40,036 nt of DNA from Gammaproteobacteria bacterium. Its GTDB lineage: Bacteria > Pseudomonadota > Gammaproteobacteria > GRL18. The stretch's first letter is position 1, and each line of letters begins with the position of its first letter. Location: the NCBI GenBank assembly GCA_026196615.1, contig JAPHSW010000003.1, positions 1-40,036 on the forward strand, read 5' to 3'. Below the pieces are notes generated by a model that saw nothing but the letters and a program-made list of their open reading frames with translations, ran no database searches and was not told the DNA's origin. The translations under genes and the position numbers were made by a program. Of the stretch, positions 8,522 to 15,864 are shown one piece after another.

Positions 8522-9775
8522 TTACAAACCAATGCGATGCGCACGAGACGTAAAGAAAATACCGCTGGGTTTTTTAGCGGGTAAGCGTTTAATTTCTTTT
8601 AATGTTTGTGTATCGTAAATAATAATTTCATCATTGTCTCTAACTGAGACCCAAACGTGTTCACTTCTAGGCGTAAATTCCATATGTAATATGCCTTTAC
8701 CTGGTTGAAATTGTTTGATGATTTTAAACGTTTCAGAGTCAATGACTTGTAGAGTATTGTTATCAGGGAAGGCAAAATTAACCCAGATTTGACGATCATC
8801 GGGACTGGCCATTGCGAAAACGGGTTGGCTGTGTACTTTAATTCGGGAAACTTCCTTCCAGGTGTTGGTATCAACAACAAGGACTTCATGTAAACCAACA
8901 GCTGGTAAGAATGCATTATCGCCTGCGATTGCCCAACCTTCCAGATGAGGCATTTTATATACAGGTAATTTTTTCTGACCTTTACCATAGTGACTTAAAA
9001 TTTTAGTAATACCTTTTTCAGGATGCCAAAGATCCAACAAACTCAAACCGTCTTCGCCAAAAAGGCCAGCAATATAATAACGACCATTGGAACTGATTAA
9101 GCCATCATAGGGTGCTTTACCAGCATTGTGGTATTTGGTTATATCTGAATTAGGCTTTTTAGTTTTTTTGTCCATTTGGACTTGCCAAATTTCATTACCA
9201 TCATAAAGACTAAAAACAAATTGGTTTCCAGGTGCATCGACCAGGCCAACGGTTTTTGAAGCCATATTGCTTTCGCCATAAATTGCAGGAATTTGAGCGA
9301 CTAATGATAAATCATTGATTGCAAAGATATTGACACCACCAGGTTCATAATTTGAAACGGCAATATATTGTCCATCTTGAGATATTGCACCGCCAATTGA
9401 ATTACCTGATTGCATGACTCGTTTAGATATTTTGCCTTTTAGTAAATCAATTTTGGTTAAACCGCCATCACGTCCAAATACAAAGGCATAACGAGCATCA
9501 CGAGAAAAAACAGCGGATGCATGAGATAAATCACCTAAGCCTTCAATTCGACATAATACTGAAAGAGAACTATTATTGATAATCAGAACAGAACCATCCA
9601 TACGTTCAATAATGATCCCCAAATCACCAGTAGGGAGTTCTTCAGGCATCTTACAGTTAGCAAAGCTTAAAGAACTCAAAAATAAACTGAGTAAGAGAAC
9701 AGCAAAGACAATGAGTTGCTTTGGTGTATTCTTAATAGATGCTTTTTTTATGAGTGTAGAGTAAATAATTTGCAT
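8522..9775 (-). CDS. nirF: Heme d1 biosynthesis protein NirF
   Basis: This 417-residue protein has an N-terminal hydrophobic export signal (about residues 20-39) and a beta-propeller similar to the d1 domain of NirS but with no cytochrome c domain. The segment LGDLSHASAVFSRDARYAFV and the following FGRDGGLTKIDLL are typical of NirF, as is the end KKPSGIFFTSRAHRIGL. NirF is a periplasmic heme d1 assembly protein, reported as membrane-attached in Pseudomonas. Here a Cys follows the signal (SLSFANCK), but Asn at -1 makes a lipoprotein box doubtful. The n-region is long and the only Met is the annotated start. It lies 48 bp downstream of nirC. Confidence 0.93.
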   Translation of the reverse strand: MQIIYSTLIKKASIKNTPKQLIVFAVLLLSLFLSSLSFANCKMPEELPTGDLGIIIERMDGSVLIINNSSLSVLCRIEGLGDLSHASAVFSRDARYAFVFGRDGGLTKIDLLKGKISKRVMQSGNSIGGAISQDGQYIAVSNYEPGGVNIFAINDLSLVAQIPAIYGESNMASKTVGLVDAPGNQFVFSLYDGNEIWQVQMDKKTKKPNSDITKYHNAGKAPYDGLISSNGRYYIAGLFGEDGLSLLDLWHPEKGITKILSHYGKGQKKLPVYKMPHLEGWAIAGDNAFLPAVGLHEVLVVDTNTWKEVSRIKVHSQPVFAMASPDDRQIWVNFAFPDNNTLQVIDSETFKIIKQFQPGKGILHMEFTPRSEHVWVSVRDNDEIIIYDTQTLKEIKRLPAKKPSGIFFTSRAHRIGL

Positions 9776-9823
9776 TGTATTAATAAGATTCTCAGTATTT
9801 TTTCTATAAATTAAAGTAATATA

Positions 9824-10201
9824 TTATTTTTTAAGACTCTTTTGCCCAAGTTGACCTAACTGTAATTGTTCAACTATCCATTCAATTTCATTTTGTTTTA
9901 ATAGGGGCCCCCAGGGTGGCATTGGCGTGCCCTGACGTCCATGAGTAACTGCATTAATTAAATATTGTTTGGGTAAAACAGAAACACGTTCTGGTAATAG
10001 TGAAGGCCCAAGCCCTCCTTTAAGTGTCATGCCATGGCAAGAGCCACAATCTTGTTGAACCATGTATGTTAATTCACTTTGCCGTTCGGCACTAAGTGTC
10101 TGTGTCATGTTATTTTGGTCAACAGTCTCACTATAAGAAGAATAGGCTGGTAAAACTGACAAAGCCATTATAGGAGCAAGTATCTTGAATAATGTTTGCA
10201 T
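9824..10201 (-). CDS. nirC: Periplasmic mono-heme cytochrome c NirC
   Basis: This 125-residue protein has a signal peptide (about 1-22), one heme c motif CGSCH (C52, C55, H56) and a probable axial Met in GTPMPPW (M94). It matches NirC, the small cytochrome of nir clusters that can donate electrons to NirS and may act with NirN in heme d1 maturation. It is the first gene of the leftward nirCFDLGHJ run and faces nirS across 727 bp. An FNR-type box lies about 77 bp upstream of its ATG. Confidence 0.9.
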   Translation of the reverse strand: MQTLFKILAPIMALSVLPAYSSYSETVDQNNMTQTLSAERQSELTYMVQQDCGSCHGMTLKGGLGPSLLPERVSVLPKQYLINAVTHGRQGTPMPPWGPLLKQNEIEWIVEQLQLGQLGQKSLKK

Positions 10202-10270
10202 TGATTGACCAAATGAAAATGTATAAATATTGTGTATGGCTAACAGTATCTAAACTGCAGTAAAACCGCT

Positions 10271-10284
10271 TTGATTTAGATCAA
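10271..10284. promoter_or_regulatory. FNR/DNR box upstream of nirC
   Basis: TTGATTTAGATCAA matches TTGAT-N4-ATCAA perfectly. It is centred about 77 bp before the nirC start codon. On the minus strand a GATACT (10245-10250) lies 30 bp away and could be the -10 element, close to class II spacing. It should drive the leftward heme d1 operon under low oxygen or NO. Confidence 0.78.
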
Positions 10285-10666
10285 ATCTGTTGGTGCTTTT
10301 AATCGATAGGGATTAACTTAGAATATATTTAAACTTAGAATTTGTAATTTTAATAAGTAAATACAACTTTATTACTATTGAAAAAACTCACTATAAAATA
10401 TCTTATCTGATTGATATTAAAGAATAATTGTTCATTATAAAAAATTGATTTTTTATTTAAAATGTTGTTGAAAGATTTTTGATATGTATTGGAAAAACAG
10501 GTTTAACAAGTGGTATCTACAATAGATTAAAAACTCAATACACTGATTTCACTTCATAGATTTAGAGCCAGTTTCTATTTTGTTTAAAATATTAGAGCAA
10601 TTTAAAAGTTCGTAAATGAATTTTTTTTAGCTTAAAAAATAGTTCAATTTATTTTGAAATATTTTA

Positions 10667-10680
10667 TTGATCTGGATCAT
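10667..10680. promoter_or_regulatory. Near-perfect FNR/DNR box between nirC and nirS
   Basis: TTGATCTGGATCAT differs from the palindrome consensus only at the last base. It is followed on the plus strand by a perfect TATAAT at 10712-10717, with box centre 41 bp from the -10 centre, longer than the class II arrangement. It may serve a second nirS start site or act as an auxiliary site. Confidence 0.6.
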
Positions 10681-10783
10681 AAAAAGTATGAATTAAAAAT
10701 TAAATTAACTGTATAATATATGGCGAATATTAGAGTAAGCTGTTGAATATGTAAGGAAACCACAAGAAAAGTGTTGGATATGG

Positions 10784-10826
10784 TTGATCTAAATCAAGGT
10801 GTAAAGGGTTTTGACAGAGGTATTGT
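10784..10826 (+). promoter_or_regulatory. FNR/DNR-type promoter of nirS
   Basis: TTGATCTAAATCAA (10784-10797) is a perfect box. TATTGT at 10821-10826 is a plausible -10, 33 bp centre to centre from the box, which fits class II activation with a start near 10832. The nirS ATG follows about 97 nt later. Confidence 0.8.
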
Positions 10827-10928
10827 TACACCGTGCTCAAAACTAATCTTTCCTTAAGAACGCGATTTGATTAAGAAAATTTAAGAGTCACGTTTCTTTA
10901 AGGTATTCTTCCAGGAGATACAAAAACA

Positions 10929-12566
10929 ATGAACATTTTTAAACTGGGTAAACTCACTGCTGCTGTAGCGATTGCAACTGCAATCAGTGTACCTGTCGCA
11001 ATGGCTGGTAAAGCTAAGCAACCGACAATGTCGGAAGCTGATTTTGAGAAATCCAAAACTCTATACTTCCAACGTTGTGCTGGTTGTCATGGTGTTTTAA
11101 GAAAGGGTGCAACAGGTAAGAGCCTGGAACCTAAAGAGACTATGAAGAAAGGTCAGGCTCGTCTTGAAAAGATTCTGACTTATGGTACTGAAGGCGGTAT
11201 GAACAACTTTAATGACATCTTCACAAAAGATGAAATTAAAAAGATGGCAACTTACATTCAGATTGATCCACCTGTGCCACCTGAAATGTCACTTGAGTTA
11301 ATGCAGTCTCGTACTAAAGTCTATGTTGATCCTAAAGATTACCCAACTAAGCCAATGCATGATCGTAACTGGGAAAACTTCTTTGTGGTTATTGAACGTG
11401 ATGCAGGTAAAGTTGCAATCATAGATGGTGATAAGCATGAAATCGTTGCTCACCTGAATGCAGGTTATGCGGTTCACGTAATCAAAGGTCAGGAACATCA
11501 CAATGTTGATAAGTCACCTGATGTTGATGGTCGCTTCTGGTACACCATTGGTCGTGACGGTAAGTTAAACAAGTTTGACTTATGGCAAACACCTGACAAG
11601 ATGCTAGTCGCTGAAACACAAATTGCATATGATGCACGTGATGTTGCTGTTTCTGGTGATGGTAAGTATGTTATCGCTGGTGGTTACTGGCCTCCACATT
11701 TTGTAATCGTTGAAGCTAAGACAATGAAACCTGTTAAGGTTGTTTCTACTCGCGGTATGAATGTTGATGGTAAGTATGTTGAGGAATCACGTGTTGCTGC
11801 GATTTATACTAACCCTAATGAGTCTTCTTTCTTAGTTGCTGCTAAAGAGCTTGGTCAGATGTGGCAGGTTAACTATAAAGATCTCGATGCGCTACAAATC
11901 ACTCAGATCAATACAGCTAAGTTCCTACATGATGGTTTCTATGATCCAACGGGTCGTTACTTCCAGATTGCTGCGAATGCATCAAACAAAATGGTTGTAG
12001 TTGATACTAAAGACGGTGGTAGTCTTGAAGCGTTGATAGATGTGGCTAAACTACCTCATCCAGGTCCAGGTGCTAACTGGGTTGATCCTAAATGTGGTCC
12101 TGTTGGTGGAACGACTCACCTAGGTAAGGGTGAAGTTTCAGTTTGGGGTAATGATCCAGCAGGTCATAAAGATCAGGCTTGGAAACTTTGTTACACAGTT
12201 GAAACTGATGGTGCTGGTGTATTCATCCGTACTCATGAAAACTCAGACTATGTTTGGGCTGATCAGCTGAAGCATCCTGAGCCAGAAGTACAACAGAGTG
12301 TTCAAGTTATTGACAAGAAAACTCGTAAAATTGTTAAAACCATTCAAGTGACCAAAGAGAAAGGTAAAGCGGCACTTCACATGGAATTTAACAAAGGTGG
12401 AACTGAAGTTTGGGTTTCTGTCTGGAATCGTTCAGACAACAAAAATCCTACAGGTGAAATCGTAGTCTATGATGCGAAAACTCTAAAAGAGATTAAGCGC
12501 ATTAAAGGTCTGACAACACCTACTGGTAAGTTCAACGTTTATAACCGTATTCATCACAAGACTTAA
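10929..12566 (+). CDS. nirS: Cytochrome cd1 nitrite reductase NirS
   Basis: This 545-residue periplasmic protein has a signal peptide (cleavage near AMA-GK, residue 26), a cytochrome c domain with CAGCH (C50, C53, H54) and a d1 heme propeller (about 140-545). The active-site histidines are recognisable as H334 in FLHDG and H377 in LPHPG, 43 residues apart as in Paracoccus NirS (H345/H388). The proximal d1 ligand is H183 in GYAVH. The enzyme reduces nitrite to nitric oxide with electrons from periplasmic cytochromes. Compared with the GYAVHISR-type segment I recall, about ten extra residues follow H183 (GQEHHNVDKSPDVD). An AGGAGA site lies 10 nt before the ATG and a strong terminator follows, so it is probably transcribed alone. 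Confidence 0.97.
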   Translation: MNIFKLGKLTAAVAIATAISVPVAMAGKAKQPTMSEADFEKSKTLYFQRCAGCHGVLRKGATGKSLEPKETMKKGQARLEKILTYGTEGGMNNFNDIFTKDEIKKMATYIQIDPPVPPEMSLELMQSRTKVYVDPKDYPTKPMHDRNWENFFVVIERDAGKVAIIDGDKHEIVAHLNAGYAVHVIKGQEHHNVDKSPDVDGRFWYTIGRDGKLNKFDLWQTPDKMLVAETQIAYDARDVAVSGDGKYVIAGGYWPPHFVIVEAKTMKPVKVVSTRGMNVDGKYVEESRVAAIYTNPNESSFLVAAKELGQMWQVNYKDLDALQITQINTAKFLHDGFYDPTGRYFQIAANASNKMVVVDTKDGGSLEALIDVAKLPHPGPGANWVDPKCGPVGGTTHLGKGEVSVWGNDPAGHKDQAWKLCYTVETDGAGVFIRTHENSDYVWADQLKHPEPEVQQSVQVIDKKTRKIVKTIQVTKEKGKAALHMEFNKGGTEVWVSVWNRSDNKNPTGEIVVYDAKTLKEIKRIKGLTTPTGKFNVYNRIHHKT

Positions 12567-12604
12567 GTGATAGGTACGTGTAAAAACGTGTAGCTTATTG
12601 ATAT

Positions 12605-12643
12605 AAAAAAAGCGGATATAGAATTCTATATCCGCTTTTTTTT
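12605..12643 (+). terminator. Intrinsic terminator of nirS
   Basis: A perfect inverted repeat is centred on GAATTC (12621-12626), with arms reading AGCGGATATAGAA and TTCTATATCCGCT, flanked by an A-run on the left and a T-run on the right. It can work on both strands but lies just after nirS. Confidence 0.92.
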
Positions 12644-12713
12644 ATCTTTAAAGTTGTCTTGATTTAAAACCGTATTTTGTAGGAATGATGTGTAAGACAA
12701 TAACCAGTGAGTA

Positions 12714-12727
12714 TTGTTTTAAATCAA
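12714..12727. promoter_or_regulatory. Degenerate FNR/DNR-like box
   Basis: TTGTTTTAAATCAA differs from TTGAT-N4-ATCAA at one position (A to T at base 4). It lies about 175 bp before the NirT-like fusion gene, and no well-placed -10 element is evident. If functional it would place that gene in the same regulon as nirS. Confidence 0.4.
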
Positions 12728-12901
12728 GGACATTTTTCTTGTAAAAAGAGAAGCTATGTCTATGTTTTTTAAATGACTTATAGGGTCTAAAACGAAAGTT
12801 TTATGACTATAATTTTAAAAGTAAAATAAAAATTGTCTGGCAATTTTTAGTGTAAGTTATTATTTTCAAATAGTTTTTCAAATTTATAACGGGTAGGGAT
12901 T

Positions 12902-15667
12902 ATGAATTCACCAAGTTTTTTGCGTCGTAAACTCTTTATGGGAGTTTCAGTCGGCGCGGCTATCTTCTTTATTATGTTGGGTGTTGTTCTATGGGGTGGT
13001 TTTAATACCGCTATGGAAATGACCAATACAGAGCAATTTTGTATCTCCTGTCATGAGATGGAAGATAATGTTTATCAGGAATACAAAACAACGATTCACT
13101 ATGCTAACCGTTCTGGTGTAAGAGCAACCTGTCCTGATTGTCACGTGCCTAAAGAGTGGATATATAAAATGAAGCGCAAGATTCAGGCTTCGAATGAAAT
13201 TTATCATAAAATTTTAGGGACAATTAACACTCGTGAGAAATTCTTGGATGAACGACTTCATTTGGCTACCAATGAGTGGAAAAGGATGAAAGCCAGTGAT
13301 TCAAGAGAATGTCGTAATTGTCATGACTTTGAATCTATGAGTATTGCCTATCAAAAACCTCGTGCTAGAAAACAACATCAATTTGCATTAAGTAACGGTA
13401 ATACCTGTATTGATTGTCATAAAGGTATTGCTCATACGATGCCAGAAGATATCGATGAAGAGTGGTTAGAAGAGTTTTCTCAGCCTGATCCTAAGCATGC
13501 AAAACCTGAAGCAACATTAATGTCACCAGTTAATGATAAACAGAAAAAATTGCTCGAGCTTTCTAATAATCCTCCTAAGCCAAAAGTGATCACGAAAACA
13601 GTGACTGTACCAGGTGAATGTAAATCAGCCGATGTTGTTCCCACTGCGACTGGAGGAGCTTCAGCTCCACCAGCGGCAGGAGCTCGGTTTGGAATTGACT
13701 GGGGTGATGTACCTGATCGTCAAGTCACTATTTTCTATCCAGGTCAGGCTTCTATGGAGTGGATCTTTAAAGGCAGTGAACACGGTGGTAAACGTCCATT
13801 CCAGGGTGGTGAAACTTGTGCCAGTTGCCATGATAAAGAAGCTGCTGAAATGGGACAAAAAATTGTCACTGGCGAAAAACTGGAACCAACTCCTATTCCA
13901 GGAAAACGCGGTAGCATTGCAGTTAAAGTTCAGGCAGCACATGATGATGATTATCTCTACATGCGTTATGAATGGGCCGATACCGAGCATACACCAGTAC
14001 CTTTTGCTGATGGTGGAAAAATGGACCCTGAAAATCAGGTCAAATTGGCATTGATGCTCACAACTGATGATACCTTATATGCTGACAGAGCAGGATGTTG
14101 GGGGACATGTCACCACGATAATCGTGATATGCCTGTTGCACCAGAGCAATCTGCCATTGATGCCTATGAGCAAAAAGATCAGGTGGATATGACTAATGGT
14201 ATCACTAAGTACATTACTGAAAGTCGTACCAAAGTTGAAATTAAAGGTCGTCGCGGTAAAATTTTGGGTGGCTGGGACAAGCTTAAGTCTGAAGACGAAG
14301 TGAAAGCAGAACTGACTGAAGGTCGTTTTATGGATTTGTATCGATATCAAGCAGGTACAAATAAGTCTGAAAATGGTTCAATTCTAGCAGAACGTACGTT
14401 GTCAGAAGGTGGTGTTGAATTTACTTCTTCTAAACAGGGTAATACCTGGGTTGTTGAAATGAGACGCAAGCTTAAGACAGATATCGCTGATGATATCCAA
14501 TTAGATGTGACTCAAGTGTATAACCTTGGGTTTGCCATTCATGATGATTACACCAATGGGCGCTTCCATCATGTCTCACTTGGTTACAAACTAGGCTTTG
14601 ATAAGGAAGATGCTGAAATTAATGCAGTGAAGAAACAAGCGAGTGCTGTAGCAGCAACACCTGCTGCTTCGGCTCCTGCGGCAGCAGCTCCTGCAACATC
14701 TGGTGGTAATGCTTCAAGTATTGACTGGAGTAAAGCGTCTTCACGTGATGTGACATTATTCTATCCAGGTCAGTCTTCAATGGAGTGGATTTTTAAAGGT
14801 AGTGAGCATGGTGGTAAACGTCCATTCCAGGGCGGCGAAACTTGTGCTAGCTGTCATGATAAAGAAGCCGCAGAAATGGGGCAGAAAATTGTTACTGGTG
14901 AAAAACTGGAACCTACTCCAATTCCTGGCAAACGTGGCAGTATTCCTGTGACTGTTCAAACGATGCATGACGATGCCAAACTGTATATGCGCTTTCAGTG
15001 GCAGGATACAGATCATACGCCTGTGCCTTTTGCAGATGGTGGAAAAATGGACCCCGACAATAAGGTAAAACTAGCAGTGATGTTTGCTACCGATGATGTA
15101 CTTTATGCTGATAGAGCTGGATGTTGGGGAACTTGTCACCACGATAATCGTGGTATGCCTGCCGCTCCTGAACAATCGGCTATTGATGCTTATGCACAAA
15201 AAGATCAGATTGATAGTTCTCATGGTATTACCAAGTACATTACTGAAAGCCGTACCAAAGTTGAAATTAAAGGTCGTCGTGGTAAGGTGCTTGGCGGCTG
15301 GGATAAGCTGAAAACTCCCGAAGAAGTGGCTACCGAAGGTGCTGAAGGCCGCTTTATGGATGTTTATCGCTATAAAGCAGGTGAGAAAATCTCTGAAAAT
15401 GGTGCAATTCTAGCCGATCGTATAATGGATGGTGGTCAAGAAATTGAGTTCAATGCTACTTTAGCGAATGGTACCTGGACTGTTGAAATGGTTCGTGACT
15501 TGAAGTCTGACAATGCAACTGACCTCAACCTTGAGCTGGATAAGGTCTATAATTTTGGTTTTGCTATCCATGATGATTACACTAATGGTCGTTTCCATCA
15601 CGTTTCACTTGGTTATAAACTGGGTTTTGACAAAGATGATGCGGATTTAAACGCTACGGCAAAATAG
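12902..15667 (+). CDS. NirT/NapC tetraheme cytochrome fused to two EB_dh-type heme domains
   Basis: The 921-residue product has a membrane anchor (about 11-33) and an NapC/NirT tetraheme domain with CxxCH at C47-H51, C77-H81, C137-H141 and C169-H173. A linker follows, then two tandem repeats (about 265-577 and 607-919). Each repeat begins IDW, has one CASCH (C306-H310; C648-H652) and a conserved CWGTCHH (C399; C741), and ends in YKLGFDK. The repeats resemble the heme-binding domain of ethylbenzene/DMS dehydrogenase gamma subunits. An Ala/Pro-rich linker (about 580-606) joins them. NirT/NapC proteins oxidise quinol and pass electrons to periplasmic reductases; beside nirS this one likely feeds NirS, with the repeats as extra carriers. 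The NapC part is sure, the EB_dh assignment likely, the partner inferred. A terminator follows. Confidence 0.9.
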   Translation: MNSPSFLRRKLFMGVSVGAAIFFIMLGVVLWGGFNTAMEMTNTEQFCISCHEMEDNVYQEYKTTIHYANRSGVRATCPDCHVPKEWIYKMKRKIQASNEIYHKILGTINTREKFLDERLHLATNEWKRMKASDSRECRNCHDFESMSIAYQKPRARKQHQFALSNGNTCIDCHKGIAHTMPEDIDEEWLEEFSQPDPKHAKPEATLMSPVNDKQKKLLELSNNPPKPKVITKTVTVPGECKSADVVPTATGGASAPPAAGARFGIDWGDVPDRQVTIFYPGQASMEWIFKGSEHGGKRPFQGGETCASCHDKEAAEMGQKIVTGEKLEPTPIPGKRGSIAVKVQAAHDDDYLYMRYEWADTEHTPVPFADGGKMDPENQVKLALMLTTDDTLYADRAGCWGTCHHDNRDMPVAPEQSAIDAYEQKDQVDMTNGITKYITESRTKVEIKGRRGKILGGWDKLKSEDEVKAELTEGRFMDLYRYQAGTNKSENGSILAERTLSEGGVEFTSSKQGNTWVVEMRRKLKTDIADDIQLDVTQVYNLGFAIHDDYTNGRFHHVSLGYKLGFDKEDAEINAVKKQASAVAATPAASAPAAAAPATSGGNASSIDWSKASSRDVTLFYPGQSSMEWIFKGSEHGGKRPFQGGETCASCHDKEAAEMGQKIVTGEKLEPTPIPGKRGSIPVTVQTMHDDAKLYMRFQWQDTDHTPVPFADGGKMDPDNKVKLAVMFATDDVLYADRAGCWGTCHHDNRGMPAAPEQSAIDAYAQKDQIDSSHGITKYITESRTKVEIKGRRGKVLGGWDKLKTPEEVATEGAEGRFMDVYRYKAGEKISENGAILADRIMDGGQEIEFNATLANGTWTVEMVRDLKSDNATDLNLELDKVYNFGFAIHDDYTNGRFHHVSLGYKLGFDKDDADLNATAK
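13694..15658 (+). repeat. Tandem domain duplication inside the NirT-like gene
   Basis: Two copies of a roughly 312-residue domain start at 13694 and 14720, a period of 1,026 bp (342 codons). The segment from GSEHGGKRPF to PIPGKRGSI is identical in protein, yet the DNA differs at many third codon positions. This indicates an old duplication kept under selection rather than a recent one. Confidence 0.9.
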
Positions 15668-15693
15668 TAGTGCAATTGTTCTAATTTAAGTAT

Positions 15694-15736
15694 CCAACCG
15701 CTCTGAAGATAAGATTGAGCGGTTGGTATATTTTTT
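15694..15736 (+). terminator. Intrinsic terminator after the NirT-like gene
   Basis: CCAACCGCTC (15694-15703) pairs with GAGCGGTTGG (15717-15726) across a 13-nt loop, followed by TATATTTTTT. The 10-bp perfect stem and T-run separate the NirT-like gene from the TonB operon. Confidence 0.9.
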
Positions 15737-15809
15737 CCTTTCTCTACTTTTTTCTACTATTTCTACAATCCCTCTCTCTATAACTATTTTATTCCTTTCT
15801 TTGTTACAC

Positions 15810-15837
15810 AAATACTCCTATAGTTTGTATAGTATTT
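15810..15837. promoter_or_regulatory. Dyad upstream of the TonB2 operon
   Basis: AAATACT (15810-15816) and AGTATTT (15831-15837) form a perfect inverted repeat enclosing a second one, CTATA / TATAG (15818-15822 and 15828-15832). It ends 27 bp before the first gene and contains two TATAGT -10-like hexamers. It could be an operator; it does not resemble the Fur box I know. Confidence 0.4.
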
Positions 15838-15864
15838 ATTTAGAACAAAGACCGCGAAAGAAAT

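Larger units (their letters stand above)
10202..10928. other. Divergent nirC-nirS regulatory region
   Basis: No coding frame is convincing in these 727 bp, which are very AT-rich between about 10,320 and 10,680. It holds three TTGAT-N4-ATCAA type palindromes (two perfect, one with a single mismatch), so the region is probably the oxygen/NO control centre of both nir transcription units. A perfect TATAAT also sits at 10712-10717. The nirS leader between the inferred start near 10832 and the ATG is about 97 nt, with AGGAGA at 10913-10918 as ribosome binding site. Confidence 0.8.
12567..12901. other. Intergenic region nirS to nirT-like gene
   Basis: This 335-bp stretch has no gene. It contains the nirS terminator (12605-12643), one degenerate FNR-type palindrome (12714-12727) and a purine-rich AGGGA shortly before the next ATG. 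The rest is AT-rich with nothing else recognised. Confidence 0.7.

Noticed and set aside
8599-8988. 129-codon frame within nirF
   Set aside because: It lies in another frame of nirF on the same strand, without a ribosome binding site or recognisable motif.
9655-9665. Lipoprotein box in NirF (FANC)
   Set aside because: Asn directly before the Cys does not fit a standard lipobox; an ordinary signal peptide or anchor is equally likely.
13614-15311. Long open frames on both strands inside the NirT-like gene
   Set aside because: They are shadows of a strongly biased coding frame and of its internal duplication; none has a plausible start or protein-like composition.
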